A stretch of 64,000 nt of DNA from Bacillus massilioanorexius (GTDB lineage Bacteria; Bacillota; Bacilli; Bacillales; DSM-1321): positions 1 to 64,000 of the forward strand of contig NZ_CABKRX010000088.1 in assembly GCF_902374955.1 (NCBI RefSeq), written 5' to 3'. The notes under the pieces were generated by a model. It was not told the DNA's origin. It saw nothing but the letters and a program-made list of their open reading frames with translations, and searched no databases. The position numbers and the translations under genes are program-made. This document shows, one piece after another, positions 1 through 8,215 of the stretch. Within the stretch, counting starts at the first letter, position 1, and every line of letters starts with the position of its first letter.

Positions 1-1
1 T

Positions 2-1051
2 TTAGCTGCTTTAACAGGAAGTATCAAATCATACGGTGGTGTTTATTATTCGCACTATGGTAAAGAATGCTTTCCAATGTCCCTTCTAAATCATGAACCA
101 TTGAAGCATCATTCGATAAAATCATCACGCGTAATTGATATTAATCATTTTGCTGAAAAAGCAAGATATTTAAATGATCCTCCATTAAAATTATTATGGG
201 TTTCTTCAAGGAATCCACTCATTCAAGATCAAAATTTTGAGGCTTGGAATCAATTAATACAAAAGCTGGATTTAATAGTGACAGTCGATTTGTACATGAC
301 AGAGACAGCTGAACAATCTGATCTTGTACTTCCAGCTGCAACACATTTTGAGGAAGAGGATTTGTGCGTAAGTTATTGGCACCATTGGCTTTCTTTCAAT
401 CAAAAAGCTATAGATCCATACTACGAAGCGAAAAGTGATCTCCAAATTGCAAGAGAACTGACAAAAAAACTAAATGAGCTTTCACCTTTTTTTTCTAACT
501 TTCCATATGAGAAAGAACCCATTGATTGGATAAAAGAGGAACTAACTGCCGAAATAATGGAATTGTATACGATTAAAGATTGGAGCGATTTATTAAAAGG
601 ACCGAAGCAAAGAAAAGAAAAAGCTTCCACTTTATTAGCTGAAGAAACTAAATTTAAGCTATTCCCTTTTACCCAAAATCAAGCTCATGTACCGATGAAT
701 CAGGAACAAAGTGACGCTTTTCCTTATCAATTTTTATCGATTCATTCTTCTTCATCCCATTCTATGATAGGGCTTTCAAAAAAATATGATACGGGCTATA
801 TCCAATTATCAGAAAACATTGCAATTGAAAGAGGTTTAGAAGAAGGTTGTGTGGTCGAAGTATTTAATGCAAATGCATCTTTTACATCTCGTATCAAAAT
901 AAATTCCACTTTACCTCATAATGTTATATTAAGTTTCCAATCTGGAAAAAATCGGATAAATCAATTTACTGTATTAAAGGAAAAAAAGGTTAATGAAGAA
1001 AAGCAACCTTTTTATGATCGTTTTGTAGATATTCGAAAATGGAGTGTTTAA
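2..1051 (+). CDS. Molybdopterin-dependent oxidoreductase, C-terminal part (cut by window start)
   Basis: The reading frame is open to base 2, so the gene begins outside the window and the ATG at 77 is internal. The visible ~350 residues match the end of the DMSO reductase/formate dehydrogenase superfamily. A segment reading DLVLPAATHFEEED is the usual loop ahead of the cofactor-binding region, and the last ~100 residues resemble the molydopterin dinucleotide-binding domain. The N-terminal Fe-S and Mo-ligand regions are not visible, so the substrate cannot be named. The stop codon overlaps the next gene, a four-cluster ferredoxin, which argues for a catalytic plus electron-transfer subunit pair. 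Formate, thiosulfate, polysulfide or DMSO-type activities all remain possible. Confidence 0.88.
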   Translation, partial: LAALTGSIKSYGGVYYSHYGKECFPMSLLNHEPLKHHSIKSSRVIDINHFAEKARYLNDPPLKLLWVSSRNPLIQDQNFEAWNQLIQKLDLIVTVDLYMTETAEQSDLVLPAATHFEEEDLCVSYWHHWLSFNQKAIDPYYEAKSDLQIARELTKKLNELSPFFSNFPYEKEPIDWIKEELTAEIMELYTIKDWSDLLKGPKQRKEKASTLLAEETKFKLFPFTQNQAHVPMNQEQSDAFPYQFLSIHSSSSHSMIGLSKKYDTGYIQLSENIAIERGLEEGCVVEVFNANASFTSRIKINSTLPHNVILSFQSGKNRINQFTVLKEKKVNEEKQPFYDRFVDIRKWSV

Positions 1052-1052
1052 T

Positions 1053-1598
1053 GTGGAAAAACAATTAGGATTTATCTTTAACCCTGAACTTTGTATTGGT
1101 TGTAAAGCTTGTGAGGTTGCTTGTAAAAGTGAAAATGATGATAATTGTACAATTAGTAGAAGAAAAGTGATTAAACATTCTTTTGCCACATACATATCAA
1201 TTTCTTGTAATCATTGTCAAAACCCAGAATGCTTTCGTGTATGTCCTGAGAATGCGTTTATAAAAAGAACAAATGGTATCGTAGAAATTGATGCAAATCG
1301 TTGTACAAGCTGTATGAATTGTCTCGATGCTTGTCCTTATCATGCACCACAATATGATCCTATAACACAAAAGGTCGTCAAGTGTCAGATGTGCTCATCC
1401 AGATTAGAATCAGGTTTGACTGCAGCTTGTGTAGAGGCATGTCCAACGACAGCACTAACACTATCTAAAAGTGTCAACCTACATCATCATCAGTACGTTA
1501 GATCCATTGATGGTTTACCAGATTATCATTTTACACAACCCTCTATCTTGTTTAATCAAAATAATAAGTCCAAAAAAAAGCATTACTTTCTGAATTAA
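1053..1598 (+). CDS. Four-cluster [4Fe-4S] ferredoxin subunit (DmsB/NrfC type)
   Basis: Electron-transfer partner of the preceding molybdoenzyme. Four cysteine groups are seen: CIGCKACEVAC near residue 14, CNHC..ECFRVCP, CTSCMNCLDACP, and CQMC with CVEACP. That gives 16 cysteines for four cubane clusters, the DmsB arrangement. A GTG at 1044 is in frame, but GGAG at 1041-1044 lies 8 bases before the GTG at 1053, so the second GTG is the better start. No membrane anchor gene follows; the next element is a terminator hairpin. The polar, lysine-rich tail after the last cluster is unremarkable. Confidence 0.88.
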   Translation: MEKQLGFIFNPELCIGCKACEVACKSENDDNCTISRRKVIKHSFATYISISCNHCQNPECFRVCPENAFIKRTNGIVEIDANRCTSCMNCLDACPYHAPQYDPITQKVVKCQMCSSRLESGLTAACVEACPTTALTLSKSVNLHHHQYVRSIDGLPDYHFTQPSILFNQNNKSKKKHYFLN

Positions 1599-1632
1599 GC
1601 TTATAAGATATAAGTGTTGCTATAAAACAATA

Positions 1633-1681
1633 AAGCCAAGCTGTCTAAAAGTTCTGTAGATACTTTTAAACAGCTTGGCTT
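1633..1681 (+). terminator. Long hairpin ending the molybdoenzyme operon
   Basis: AAGCCAAGCTG at 1633-1643 pairs exactly with CAGCTTGGCTT at 1671-1681. Pairing continues inward (TAAAAGT with ACTTTTA) with one mismatch, giving about 22 paired positions around a 9-base loop. The following T-tract is modest. It lies 35 bases after the ferredoxin stop. The rest of 1599-2181 holds the candidate small RNA described at 1826-2038 and no other gene. Confidence 0.7.
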
Positions 1682-1825
1682 AACTTTTATTATGCTTTTC
1701 TGTCCTTGAGACTCCTTCAAGAGAAGCAAGTAAGTCAAAAATAGCAGTTAAGTATATGTCAAAAGTAATCAAAAGATCTTAGTGTATTTATTTAGGGATT
1801 TCACCCTATTTAATATTTAGTAAAA

Positions 1826-2038
1826 TAAAAAAAGGATGCGATAAAAAGCCTTAAAGCTTTCTATTACATCCTCATGTCATATCGTATTAAGAGCCGCCTT
1901 TGCCGTATCCATGTAAGAAAGTTTTAAACCACCACTTCACAAAGTGGGTGTTCGCAAAAACGCCTTTGCATGTCCTCCTTGTCATATAGACAGAGGCTTG
2001 TCATTTTCGTTTTAATAATAAAACTCCCTATTCTAGCA
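1826..2038 (-). ncRNA. Candidate structured small RNA, copy A
   Basis: On the minus strand an extended -10 (TATGCTAGAAT at about 2040-2030) is followed by AAGGAGGACATGC, the small hairpin GCAAAGGCGTTTTTGC, a second hairpin with CCCACTT/AAGTGG arms (about 1932-1950), and the block GATACGGCAAAGGCGGCTC. It ends in a Rho-independent terminator: AGGATG at 1872-1867 pairs with CATCCT at 1838-1833, followed by a T-tract. AGGAGG, GCAA(A)GGCGTTT..GC and ACGGC..GGCTC recur in the same order in the element at 2622-2783. A 15-codon frame starts at the ATG, but only two bases follow the SD-like motif, so translation is unlikely. The family was not recognised. Confidence 0.45.
1833..1872 (-). terminator. 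Rho-independent terminator of candidate small RNA A
   Basis: On the minus strand AGGATG, ATA and AAGC pair with their complements around a short loop, and seven or more U residues follow. It is a strong canonical terminator. Confidence 0.75.
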
Positions 2039-2181
2039 TAAAGGTTAAAACTTAATCATTCATACGCACAACGCAGCTTGTATTAGTATATTACTGCATT
2101 TTATCTTAGAAGACAATCCTTTTTTATAAACTCTTTAAAGATTATTTATTCAGAATTTCCGATACGTAATCATCTCATTGC

Positions 2182-2514
2182 TTACATATCAGATAATACA
2201 TTTTCTAGATAGTTGCCGTATCCTTTATATAAAATGACTCCTTGACGCGTTAATTCCTTCCAAATAAATTGATCTAGAGCAAACAAATCTTTTTTTTGAA
2301 GGTTTCTAACTTCTTCTTCAGAAATGATTATTGTGTAGTATTCACCCTTATTCTTGACTATGAAATGATAATCAACCATTTTCATGATCAACACTTCATA
2401 GTATGGATCCCATTCTTTTAATTGATGTTCAATCGTAATGGCTATATGTTTTAAAAAATATTCCGGGTCATATTCCTTACTTATAAAACCTCGTACCATA
2501 CCGTTTATATTCAT
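2182..2514 (-). CDS. Hypothetical protein, 110 residues
   Basis: I do not recognise this family. It is a soluble, charged protein without a signal peptide or membrane segment. The centre is rich in aromatic and beta-type residues (YHFIVKNKGEYYTIIIS) and the C-terminal half looks helical. AGGAG sits 9 bases before the ATG, so translation is plausible. It lies between two related candidate small RNAs on the same strand. The terminator of the upstream one stands about 110 bases before this start, so the gene probably has its own promoter or depends on readthrough. No function is offered. Confidence 0.7.
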   Translation of the reverse strand: MNINGMVRGFISKEYDPEYFLKHIAITIEHQLKEWDPYYEVLIMKMVDYHFIVKNKGEYYTIIISEEEVRNLQKKDLFALDQFIWKELTRQGVILYKGYGNYLENVLSDM

Positions 2515-2621
2515 AATAATCCACTCCTAAAAGATTATTTATCCGTTCAACAGATTAACATGAAATATACTGCATACAGCTTATACAAATTAAAACAATA
2601 TTTTTACTTACAATATATAAA

Positions 2622-2783
2622 AGGCCCTTCGTTGCAAAGAATGCACAAAGAGCCATAGCCGTTCGTTATCATTCAAAGCAAACGCCTTGCTAGTAATGAG
2701 AACCTCCTATTTACAAGGTCTACAATCACTTTTGATAACTTCTTATATACTATTATTATACCATAGTCCAGTGGTTTTATAAA
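2622..2783 (-). ncRNA. Candidate structured small RNA, copy B
   Basis: Minus strand: a TTTATA (2783-2778), 17 bases, TATAAT (2760-2755) promoter overlaps the end of the aldo/keto reductase gene. It is followed by AATAGGAGGTTCTC, the hairpin GCAAGGCGTTTGC, then AACGAACGGCTATGGCTC. The RNA ends in a terminator made from GGCTCTTTGT and ACGAAGGGCC (with G-U pairs) plus a U-tract. The transcript would be about 120 bases. Its motif order matches copy A. It could be an independent small RNA or a leader/attenuator of the 110-residue gene downstream. Confidence 0.45.
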
Positions 2784-3607
2784 TTAAAATTGTCAGGATC
2801 TTGACCAAATCTCTTATTTTCATTTAATTCATCTATTTTCTTCATATCATCAGAGTCTAATTCAAATTGAAAAATACTTGCATTTTCAATGATACGTTCT
2901 TTTTTTACTGATTTAGGAATTGTAATGATTCCATGCTGTATATCCCAGCGTAGTATTATTTGTGCAATAGATTTACGGTACTTTGCTGCTATCTCAATAA
3001 GTGTCGGATGATCAAATAATCTACCTCTCGCAATCGGTGACCATGCTTCTACCATTATATTTTTTGAAGCACAATATTCACGTAGCTCCTTTTGTGATAG
3101 TAGAGGATGAAGTTCTACTTGATTAACCATAGGTACTATCTCACATTCACGTATTAAATCTTCTATATGATGAATTTGGAAGTTACTAACACCAATTGCT
3201 TTAACCTTACCTTCTCGATACAGCTTTTCTAATGCTCTCCATGTATCGATATATTTTCCTGGAACTGGCCAGTGTATTAAGTATAAATCGATATAGTCCA
3301 GATTTAACTTTTGCAAACTAGTTTCGAAAGCAGCTAAAGTTTGTTCATATCCTTGATCTGTATTCCATACTTTGGTAGTGACAAATAGTTCTTCTCTTGG
3401 AACTTGAACTTCTTTAATTGCTTGGCCGACACCTATTTCATTATTGTAAAAAGCTGCTGTATCAATTAAACGATAACCTGCTTCTACTGCATTTTTTATA
3501 CTATTAATAACTTCCTTCCCATCTTCTGATTTATACACTCCTAAACCAAAACCCGGCATTTTCACTCCATTATGTAAAGTAACTGTTCCTTTGACATTTT
3601 CAATCAT
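2777..3607 (-). CDS. Aldo/keto reductase
   Basis: Cytosolic NADPH-dependent reductase of carbonyls such as methylglyoxal or other aldehydes, of the YvgN/YtbE (2,5-diketogluconate reductase-like) type. At 276 residues it has family length. The catalytic tetrad is visible: Asp and Tyr in LIDTAAFYNNE (about residues 49-54), Lys in VTTKVW (about 79) and His in LIHWP (about 112). The C-terminal nucleotide-binding motif IPKSVKKERI is also present. A GGAGG motif precedes the ATG. It is probably monocistronic, and a candidate small RNA promoter lies at its 3' end. The physiological substrate cannot be told from sequence. Confidence 0.93.
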   Translation of the reverse strand: MIENVKGTVTLHNGVKMPGFGLGVYKSEDGKEVINSIKNAVEAGYRLIDTAAFYNNEIGVGQAIKEVQVPREELFVTTKVWNTDQGYEQTLAAFETSLQKLNLDYIDLYLIHWPVPGKYIDTWRALEKLYREGKVKAIGVSNFQIHHIEDLIRECEIVPMVNQVELHPLLSQKELREYCASKNIMVEAWSPIARGRLFDHPTLIEIAAKYRKSIAQIILRWDIQHGIITIPKSVKKERIIENASIFQFELDSDDMKKIDELNENKRFGQDPDNFNL

Positions 3608-3959
3608 TAAAATAATCCTCCTTCAACAATCGTTATCCAACATACTATTCCCGATTTTTCTGTTTTCGAACATGAAAACCATCTTTATGTATCGTTAATT
3701 GAAATTTTTCAATGTAAACAAGCCTTCATTAATGCATGTGGTTTGATTTGTTCACATTATTTTAGGTAAGATGAAATCAGTATATGAATCTATGACTAAC
3801 ATTTCGTTATATTATTCATATCATACCTAATTATACGATTCAATCTTTCCTACATACATTGATAATGCAACCTGATACTTACGAATTGCCTATAGGCAAA
3901 CATATGCCTAGATTGATTATAACACTATTGAAAATTTAAAAAGCTAGGAGTGAATTTCA
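3608..3959. other. Divergent intergenic region between the aldo/keto reductase and cvfC
   Basis: A/T-rich spacer of about 350 bases that must hold two divergent promoters. I see no clear terminator, operator palindrome or small gene in it. Confidence 0.5.
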
Positions 3960-5087
3960 TTGAAGATTATCTCTATTGAGCCAACACCAAGCCCAAATAC
4001 AATGAAAATAAATTTATCAGAAGAATTACCATCAGGTAAAAGTAATAATTATAAGAAAGATCAGGCTGAACAGGCTCCTCAACTCATTCAAGAAATCTTG
4101 TCTATTGATGGAATAAAGGGAGTTTACCATGTAGCGGATTTCTTAGCAGTAGAACGCAATGCTAAATTCGATTGGAAAGAACTATTAATGCAAATCCGTC
4201 AAATTTTCGGTGAGGAATCTAGTAATGAAGATTCCAATCAGGTTATTCTCGATCATTTTGGTGAGGTATCTGTTCAAATTCAAAAATTTAAAGGAATTCC
4301 TATGCAAATTAAATTAAATGATGGGAATGAGGAAAAAAGATTTGGACTACCCGATCATTTTATCAAAGCCATTCACGAAGCCGAACAACAAGGTGATAAT
4401 GTTGTATTACTTAGAAAATGGACTGACTATGGTTATCGCTATGGAAATATGGATAAAATTGGGGCTGAAGTAGCCGAAGAAATCATCGCTTCTTTTCCAC
4501 TTGAAAGATTACAGCAGTTAGTAGATGAAGCTCATGCCTTATCCACTAAAAAAGCGCTCGAAAGAAAACCAAAGATCAAATTAACAGAAGAGATGCTTCT
4601 TAATGATAATTGGGAAAAACGTTATCAAGCATTAGATCAAATGGAAGATCCTACAATTGAAGATATTCCTTTATTAGAAAAAGCCTTAGAAGATTCTAAA
4701 ACATCCATTCGTAGATTAGCCGTAGTATATTTAGGCATGATCGAGGATAAAAAAGTCTTGAACGGATTATATAAAGGTCTTCATGATAAAAATCCAGCAG
4801 TAAGAAGAACCGCTGGTGACTGTTTATCAGATTTAGGTTTTGAGGAAGCTATGAATGAGATGGCAGTTGCACTTCAAGACAAAAGTAAACTCGTTAGATG
4901 GAGAGCGGCCATGTTTTTATACGAATTAGGAGATGAAACTGTTCTTTCCGCTTTAAAACAAGCCGAAAATGATACGGAATTTGAAGTAGCTATGCAAGTA
5001 AAAATGGCTATAGATCGAATAGAACATGGAGAAGAAGCAAAAGGTTCTGTTTGGAAACAAATGACAGAAGCTAGACAAATCAAATAA
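3960..5087 (+). CDS. cvfC: Conserved virulence factor C-like protein (NifU-N domain plus HEAT repeats)
   Basis: The N-terminal ~85 residues (PTPSPNTMKINL..) match the Nfu/NifU N-terminal domain. They lead through a linker into HEAT/PBS-lyase-type helical repeats over about residues 215-360 (..WEKRYQALDQMEDPT, IRRLAVVYLG, VRRTAGDCLSDLG, VRWRAAMFLYELG). The 375 residues and domain order equal staphylococcal CvfC, which affects virulence and whose biochemical role is unsettled. The start is TTG, supported by AGGAG 9 bases upstream. The gene converges on the cdaR-type gene with a shared terminator. The link to Fe-S assembly is inferred only from the Nfu-N domain. Confidence 0.85.
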   Translation: MKIISIEPTPSPNTMKINLSEELPSGKSNNYKKDQAEQAPQLIQEILSIDGIKGVYHVADFLAVERNAKFDWKELLMQIRQIFGEESSNEDSNQVILDHFGEVSVQIQKFKGIPMQIKLNDGNEEKRFGLPDHFIKAIHEAEQQGDNVVLLRKWTDYGYRYGNMDKIGAEVAEEIIASFPLERLQQLVDEAHALSTKKALERKPKIKLTEEMLLNDNWEKRYQALDQMEDPTIEDIPLLEKALEDSKTSIRRLAVVYLGMIEDKKVLNGLYKGLHDKNPAVRRTAGDCLSDLGFEEAMNEMAVALQDKSKLVRWRAAMFLYELGDETVLSALKQAENDTEFEVAMQVKMAIDRIEHGEEAKGSVWKQMTEARQIK

Positions 5088-5096
5088 AAATACTAA

Positions 5097-5139
5097 AAAA
5101 GAGTCTCAAAGGTAGCTTTAAACACTTTCGAGACTCTTT
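5097..5139. terminator. Bidirectional terminator between convergent genes
   Basis: AAAGAGTCTC(AAAG) pairs with (CTTTC)GAGACTCTTT around a 15-base loop. A-tract and T-tract flanks allow use from both strands, by the cvfC-like gene and the CdaR-type gene. Confidence 0.8.
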
Positions 5140-5142
5140 CTA

Positions 5143-6339
5143 TTAAAAAGAATGAGATTGTTCATAAACCACTGCATTACGAGATTTTTGATCTTTTTCT
5201 AGATTTCGAAAAAACATCATAGCTAAATAAAATAGTACAATCCCTTCCGTTTCCTTAGGATCAATGGATGTTAAATCTTTAATTTGTTTTAGTCGATAGT
5301 GAAGCGTATTAATATGTAAATGAAGCTCTTTAGAGGTTTCTTTAATCGATTGATTATTATTAATATAAGACTGTAAAGTAACAAGTAATTCTGGCTGACG
5401 CATTAATACTTTTATGGTACGATCAATATATTCTTTTTGCATTTCAAGAGAAACTTCTTCCAGAACAACGTCAATAATTAAATCTTCATAAAAAACGATT
5501 TGATGCTGCTTTTCAGAAACTTTTAACGCCTTCTTTGCCTCCTTGTATGATTGATTGATCAGATATGTGCCAGGTGTTTTACCAACTCCAATATAAAGAT
5601 AGCTGTTAAACTTGTTCGCAAAGCTTTTTTGTAGCTCTTCTAATTCAAATATAAGCCTCGATCGTTTTAATTCTTTTTTACAATTCTTTAGTAATAAATA
5701 TCTTCCTTGTCCAAAGCGAATAATATAGTCGGTACCCTCAGAAAAAAAATGGTGAAATAACTCATAATACTCACGTTCAATCCAACGGGTGTCATTTTCA
5801 CTTAATTCTGACATTTCAACTTGTATTAAACAGCATATATGTGTCTGATGTACAGGAATGTCCATTAGAATACCCCTGTCTAAAAAATCTCGATCAACAT
5901 GCGTTAAATTTACCCACTCATAGAAATAAGATTGTAAGCCCGTATTTTTCCATTCCATTTGTTCTGTATATCTTGCCTCTTGAAGAATTAATTCTGTCAT
6001 TCTTCTAATCATTTCTGCAAATGGTTCGACTTCTTTTGGATTTCCAGTTACCCCTACCACTCCAATTAAATTCGTTCCCAACATAATCGGCATATTTATG
6101 CCCTCTTTTACACCTTTTAGCTCCGAAATCATGTCTTTATTAATATACAATTTCTTTTTTGATTTCAAAACTCTTTGAGCACCTTCGTGAAAAGTCCCTA
6201 TTCTACTAGAATCCGTAGAAGCAATAATAACACTGTTCAAATCAACAACAATAATATCTTCATTAATAACTTGTTGCACTTCACGAATTATTTTCATTGC
6301 AAGCTCAGGAAGTATATTCAATATGATTTTCACCACCAT
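5143..6339 (-). CDS. cdaR: CdaR-family sugar-diacid/glycolate-type transcriptional regulator
   Basis: The N-terminal ~135 residues match the diacid-recognition domain (RIGTFHEGAQRVL, GVKEGINMPIML, GVVGVTGNPKEV). A GGDEF-like middle follows, and the C-terminal PucR-type helix-turn-helix (IKETSKELHLHINTLHYRLKQI, about 350-371) binds DNA. E. coli CdaR responds to glycerate/glucarate; Bacillales homologues are often beside glycolate or glycerate genes, and glcDF lies 2 kb upstream here. The ATG at 6339 has a weak ribosome site. A TTG at 6321 has GGTGGTG about 9 bases before it and gives an N-terminus like other CdaR proteins, so the start is uncertain. The effector is unknown. Confidence 0.85.
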   Translation of the reverse strand: MVVKIILNILPELAMKIIREVQQVINEDIIVVDLNSVIIASTDSSRIGTFHEGAQRVLKSKKKLYINKDMISELKGVKEGINMPIMLGTNLIGVVGVTGNPKEVEPFAEMIRRMTELILQEARYTEQMEWKNTGLQSYFYEWVNLTHVDRDFLDRGILMDIPVHQTHICCLIQVEMSELSENDTRWIEREYYELFHHFFSEGTDYIIRFGQGRYLLLKNCKKELKRSRLIFELEELQKSFANKFNSYLYIGVGKTPGTYLINQSYKEAKKALKVSEKQHQIVFYEDLIIDVVLEEVSLEMQKEYIDRTIKVLMRQPELLVTLQSYINNNQSIKETSKELHLHINTLHYRLKQIKDLTSIDPKETEGIVLFYLAMMFFRNLEKDQKSRNAVVYEQSHSF

Positions 6340-6549
6340 TTTGAAAGTAATTAACCAAATAAATGATTCATACTTGCGAATTTCAAAATTTATAGATAAC
6401 TAGTCAGTAAAAATAGAAGCATCATACAGCACTAATGGATAGTACACATATCTGCTTCTTATGCTTGTCTTATTTTACTTGTAGGTTCCGACATACAAAA
6501 ATATTAAAGTAAGGTTAGCTCCTACAACGCGTTAATATCAATCCAATAT

Positions 6550-7107
6550 CTATTTATTAGGCTCATATAAATCCCAAGCGAGCTTTAATGATTCTACTAT
6601 ATAATCTGCTACTTCTTCGATATCTTGATGATCCGTTTGCACTCTCGAATTATGAACAGCATATATTTTTTGTCTTGCATAAAATAACTCTTCTATTTCC
6701 TCAATTGTTTTCCCTTGTAAAACAGGTCGGCTATCAATAATGAGATGAATTCTCTCCTTCCAGGAATCCCATGATAAATCTAAAAAAATCACGATTGAAG
6801 TTGACAAGCAAATATTTCGAACTTCCTCCTGTAAAAAGGCTCCTCCACCGACTGAAATAATTTTTGATTTTTGTTGACAATAATGTGAAATAACTTCTTT
6901 TTCTTTGGTTCGAAAGGCTTTTTCACCAATCGTATTAAATATTTCCGAACATTTCATTCCATACTCAGCTTCAATCACTTCATCAATATCGACAAAACTT
7001 CTATATAATTTTTTGGCAACTAATTTCCCAATAGTTGTTTTCCCTACACCCATGAAGCCAATGAAAACAATATTCTTTTCTCTAAGTGATGTATCTCTAC
7101 TTATCAT
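6550..7107 (-). CDS. aroK: Shikimate kinase
   Basis: Phosphorylates shikimate at the 3-hydroxyl with ATP in the pathway to chorismate. Seen are a Walker A loop (GFMGVGKTT), the DIDEVIE acidic motif for Mg and shikimate, SVGGGAF for substrate binding, and RPVL near the lid. The ATG at 7107 has GAGG 12 bases upstream and gives 185 residues; a GTG at 7125 is in frame but has no ribosome site. The gene stands alone rather than in an aro cluster. Its low-similarity lid region leaves open a related kinase, but shikimate kinase is the best call. Confidence 0.88.
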   Translation of the reverse strand: MISRDTSLREKNIVFIGFMGVGKTTIGKLVAKKLYRSFVDIDEVIEAEYGMKCSEIFNTIGEKAFRTKEKEVISHYCQQKSKIISVGGGAFLQEEVRNICLSTSIVIFLDLSWDSWKERIHLIIDSRPVLQGKTIEEIEELFYARQKIYAVHNSRVQTDHQDIEEVADYIVESLKLAWDLYEPNK

Positions 7108-7125
7108 TGCTTTTTCGATCCTCAC

Positions 7126-7501
7126 TGTATTATTTATGAAAATAGTATATTTAAATAAACTGTTTACTTACATATAATTTTAATTATAAACGTAAATATT
7201 TCAATTGCAAAATAAATTTCCTGAATAATGAGTTAATTATCAAGCCCATTTATTTGCAAAAGTTAAGTACTATTGATATCCCATACAAGAGGTGAAGAAG
7301 CAACTCCTTATATAAAATCTGTATTATTTATCAAATAGAGTTTAATTGCTTCCATACGTTTACTTTCGGTTAGCAAAAGCTAACCCACCAGTTTAACACC
7401 CAATCTTTTCTTGACAAAAATAACCCCAACGATAGAATAGAGCCTTTAAATAAAGAACAAATGTCTCGTTCATTATGATGAGACATTTGTTCTTTGTTTG
7501 A
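7126..7501. other. Gap between aroK and the PfpI gene, with hairpins
   Basis: Holds a perfect GGTTAGC-AAAA-GCTAACC stem-loop at 7368-7385 with no T-tract, and the terminator listed at 7452-7495. No further gene is supported; the frames across it are shadows. Confidence 0.5.
7452..7495 (-). terminator. Terminator after the DJ-1/PfpI gene
   Basis: AAAGAACAAATGTCTC (7452-7467) pairs perfectly over 16 bases with GAGACATTTGTTCTTT (7480-7495), just after the stop of the minus-strand gene. Confidence 0.8.
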
Positions 7502-8056
7502 CTATTTATTTAACAATTTTAAAAATTCTTTCATAAAGCCTGGTAAATCAGGCCATGCTTGCCCTGAAACAATATTATCTTCCACATATAAATTGTTCTC
7601 GCTAAACGTTGCTCCTCCTGCTTCAACTTCCGGTCTGCATGCTGGATAAGCTGTCATTGTTCTACCTTTAATGTATTCTCTCACGGTAGTTAGAACTAAG
7701 CTACCATGACAAATGACACCAATCGGTTTATTCTCTATTAAGAAATGAGCTGCTAATTCTTGTACTTTTGAATTCAAACGAATATATTCTGGAGCCCGAC
7801 CACCTGGAATAATTAAGCCATCGTACTCAGCTGGATCAACAGAGTCAACGGATGTATGTGATTCGATTACGTAACCTAATTTTTCTGTATACGTTTCCAT
7901 TTCTGGGATAAAATCATGAACGACTGTTTGCAGCTTCTTTTGTACTGGTGAAGCAATTGTACACTGTACATCTTCTTCAAGACAACGATAATAAGGATAC
8001 ATTAATTCCAACGCTTCAACTGCATCTCCTGTTACGATTAATACTTTTTTACTCAT
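7502..8056 (-). CDS. DJ-1/PfpI family protein
   Basis: Member of the glutamine amidotransferase-like DJ-1/PfpI fold, whose members act as glyoxalases/deglycases, chaperones or proteases. The nucleophile elbow VICHGS carries the cysteine near residue 116 and the oxyanion loop LIIPGGRAPEY is intact. The length of about 184 residues is usual for PfpI-type members. An ATG at 8068 is directly against AAGGA, whereas the ATG at 8056 has GGTGA and AAGGA at workable distances and gives MSKKVLIVTGD, the expected N-terminus. It lies 160 bases after glcF on the same strand and could share its transcript. The substrate is unknown. Confidence 0.88.
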   Translation of the reverse strand: MSKKVLIVTGDAVEALELMYPYYRCLEEDVQCTIASPVQKKLQTVVHDFIPEMETYTEKLGYVIESHTSVDSVDPAEYDGLIIPGGRAPEYIRLNSKVQELAAHFLIENKPIGVICHGSLVLTTVREYIKGRTMTAYPACRPEVEAGGATFSENNLYVEDNIVSGQAWPDLPGFMKEFLKLLNK

Positions 8057-8215
8057 TGAATTCACCATTCCTTTTTATCCAATATATGAAACAAACTAAC
8101 AGGAAAGTAAATTATCCCCATTAAATTATTCATTTCTATTATAAAATCGATAAATTCCAATAATAATATATTCGAAACCAAAAATCTGTCTTTTATTATC
8201 TGAATTTTTAGACCT

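Noticed and set aside
1935..1972. 15-codon peptide inside candidate small RNA A
   Set aside because: Only two bases lie between AGGAGG and the ATG, and copy B has no equivalent frame, so a structural RNA is more likely.
7368..7385. GGTTAGC-AAAA-GCTAACC as a terminator
   Set aside because: No T-tract on either strand and no gene ends next to it; kept only as a note in the gap entry.
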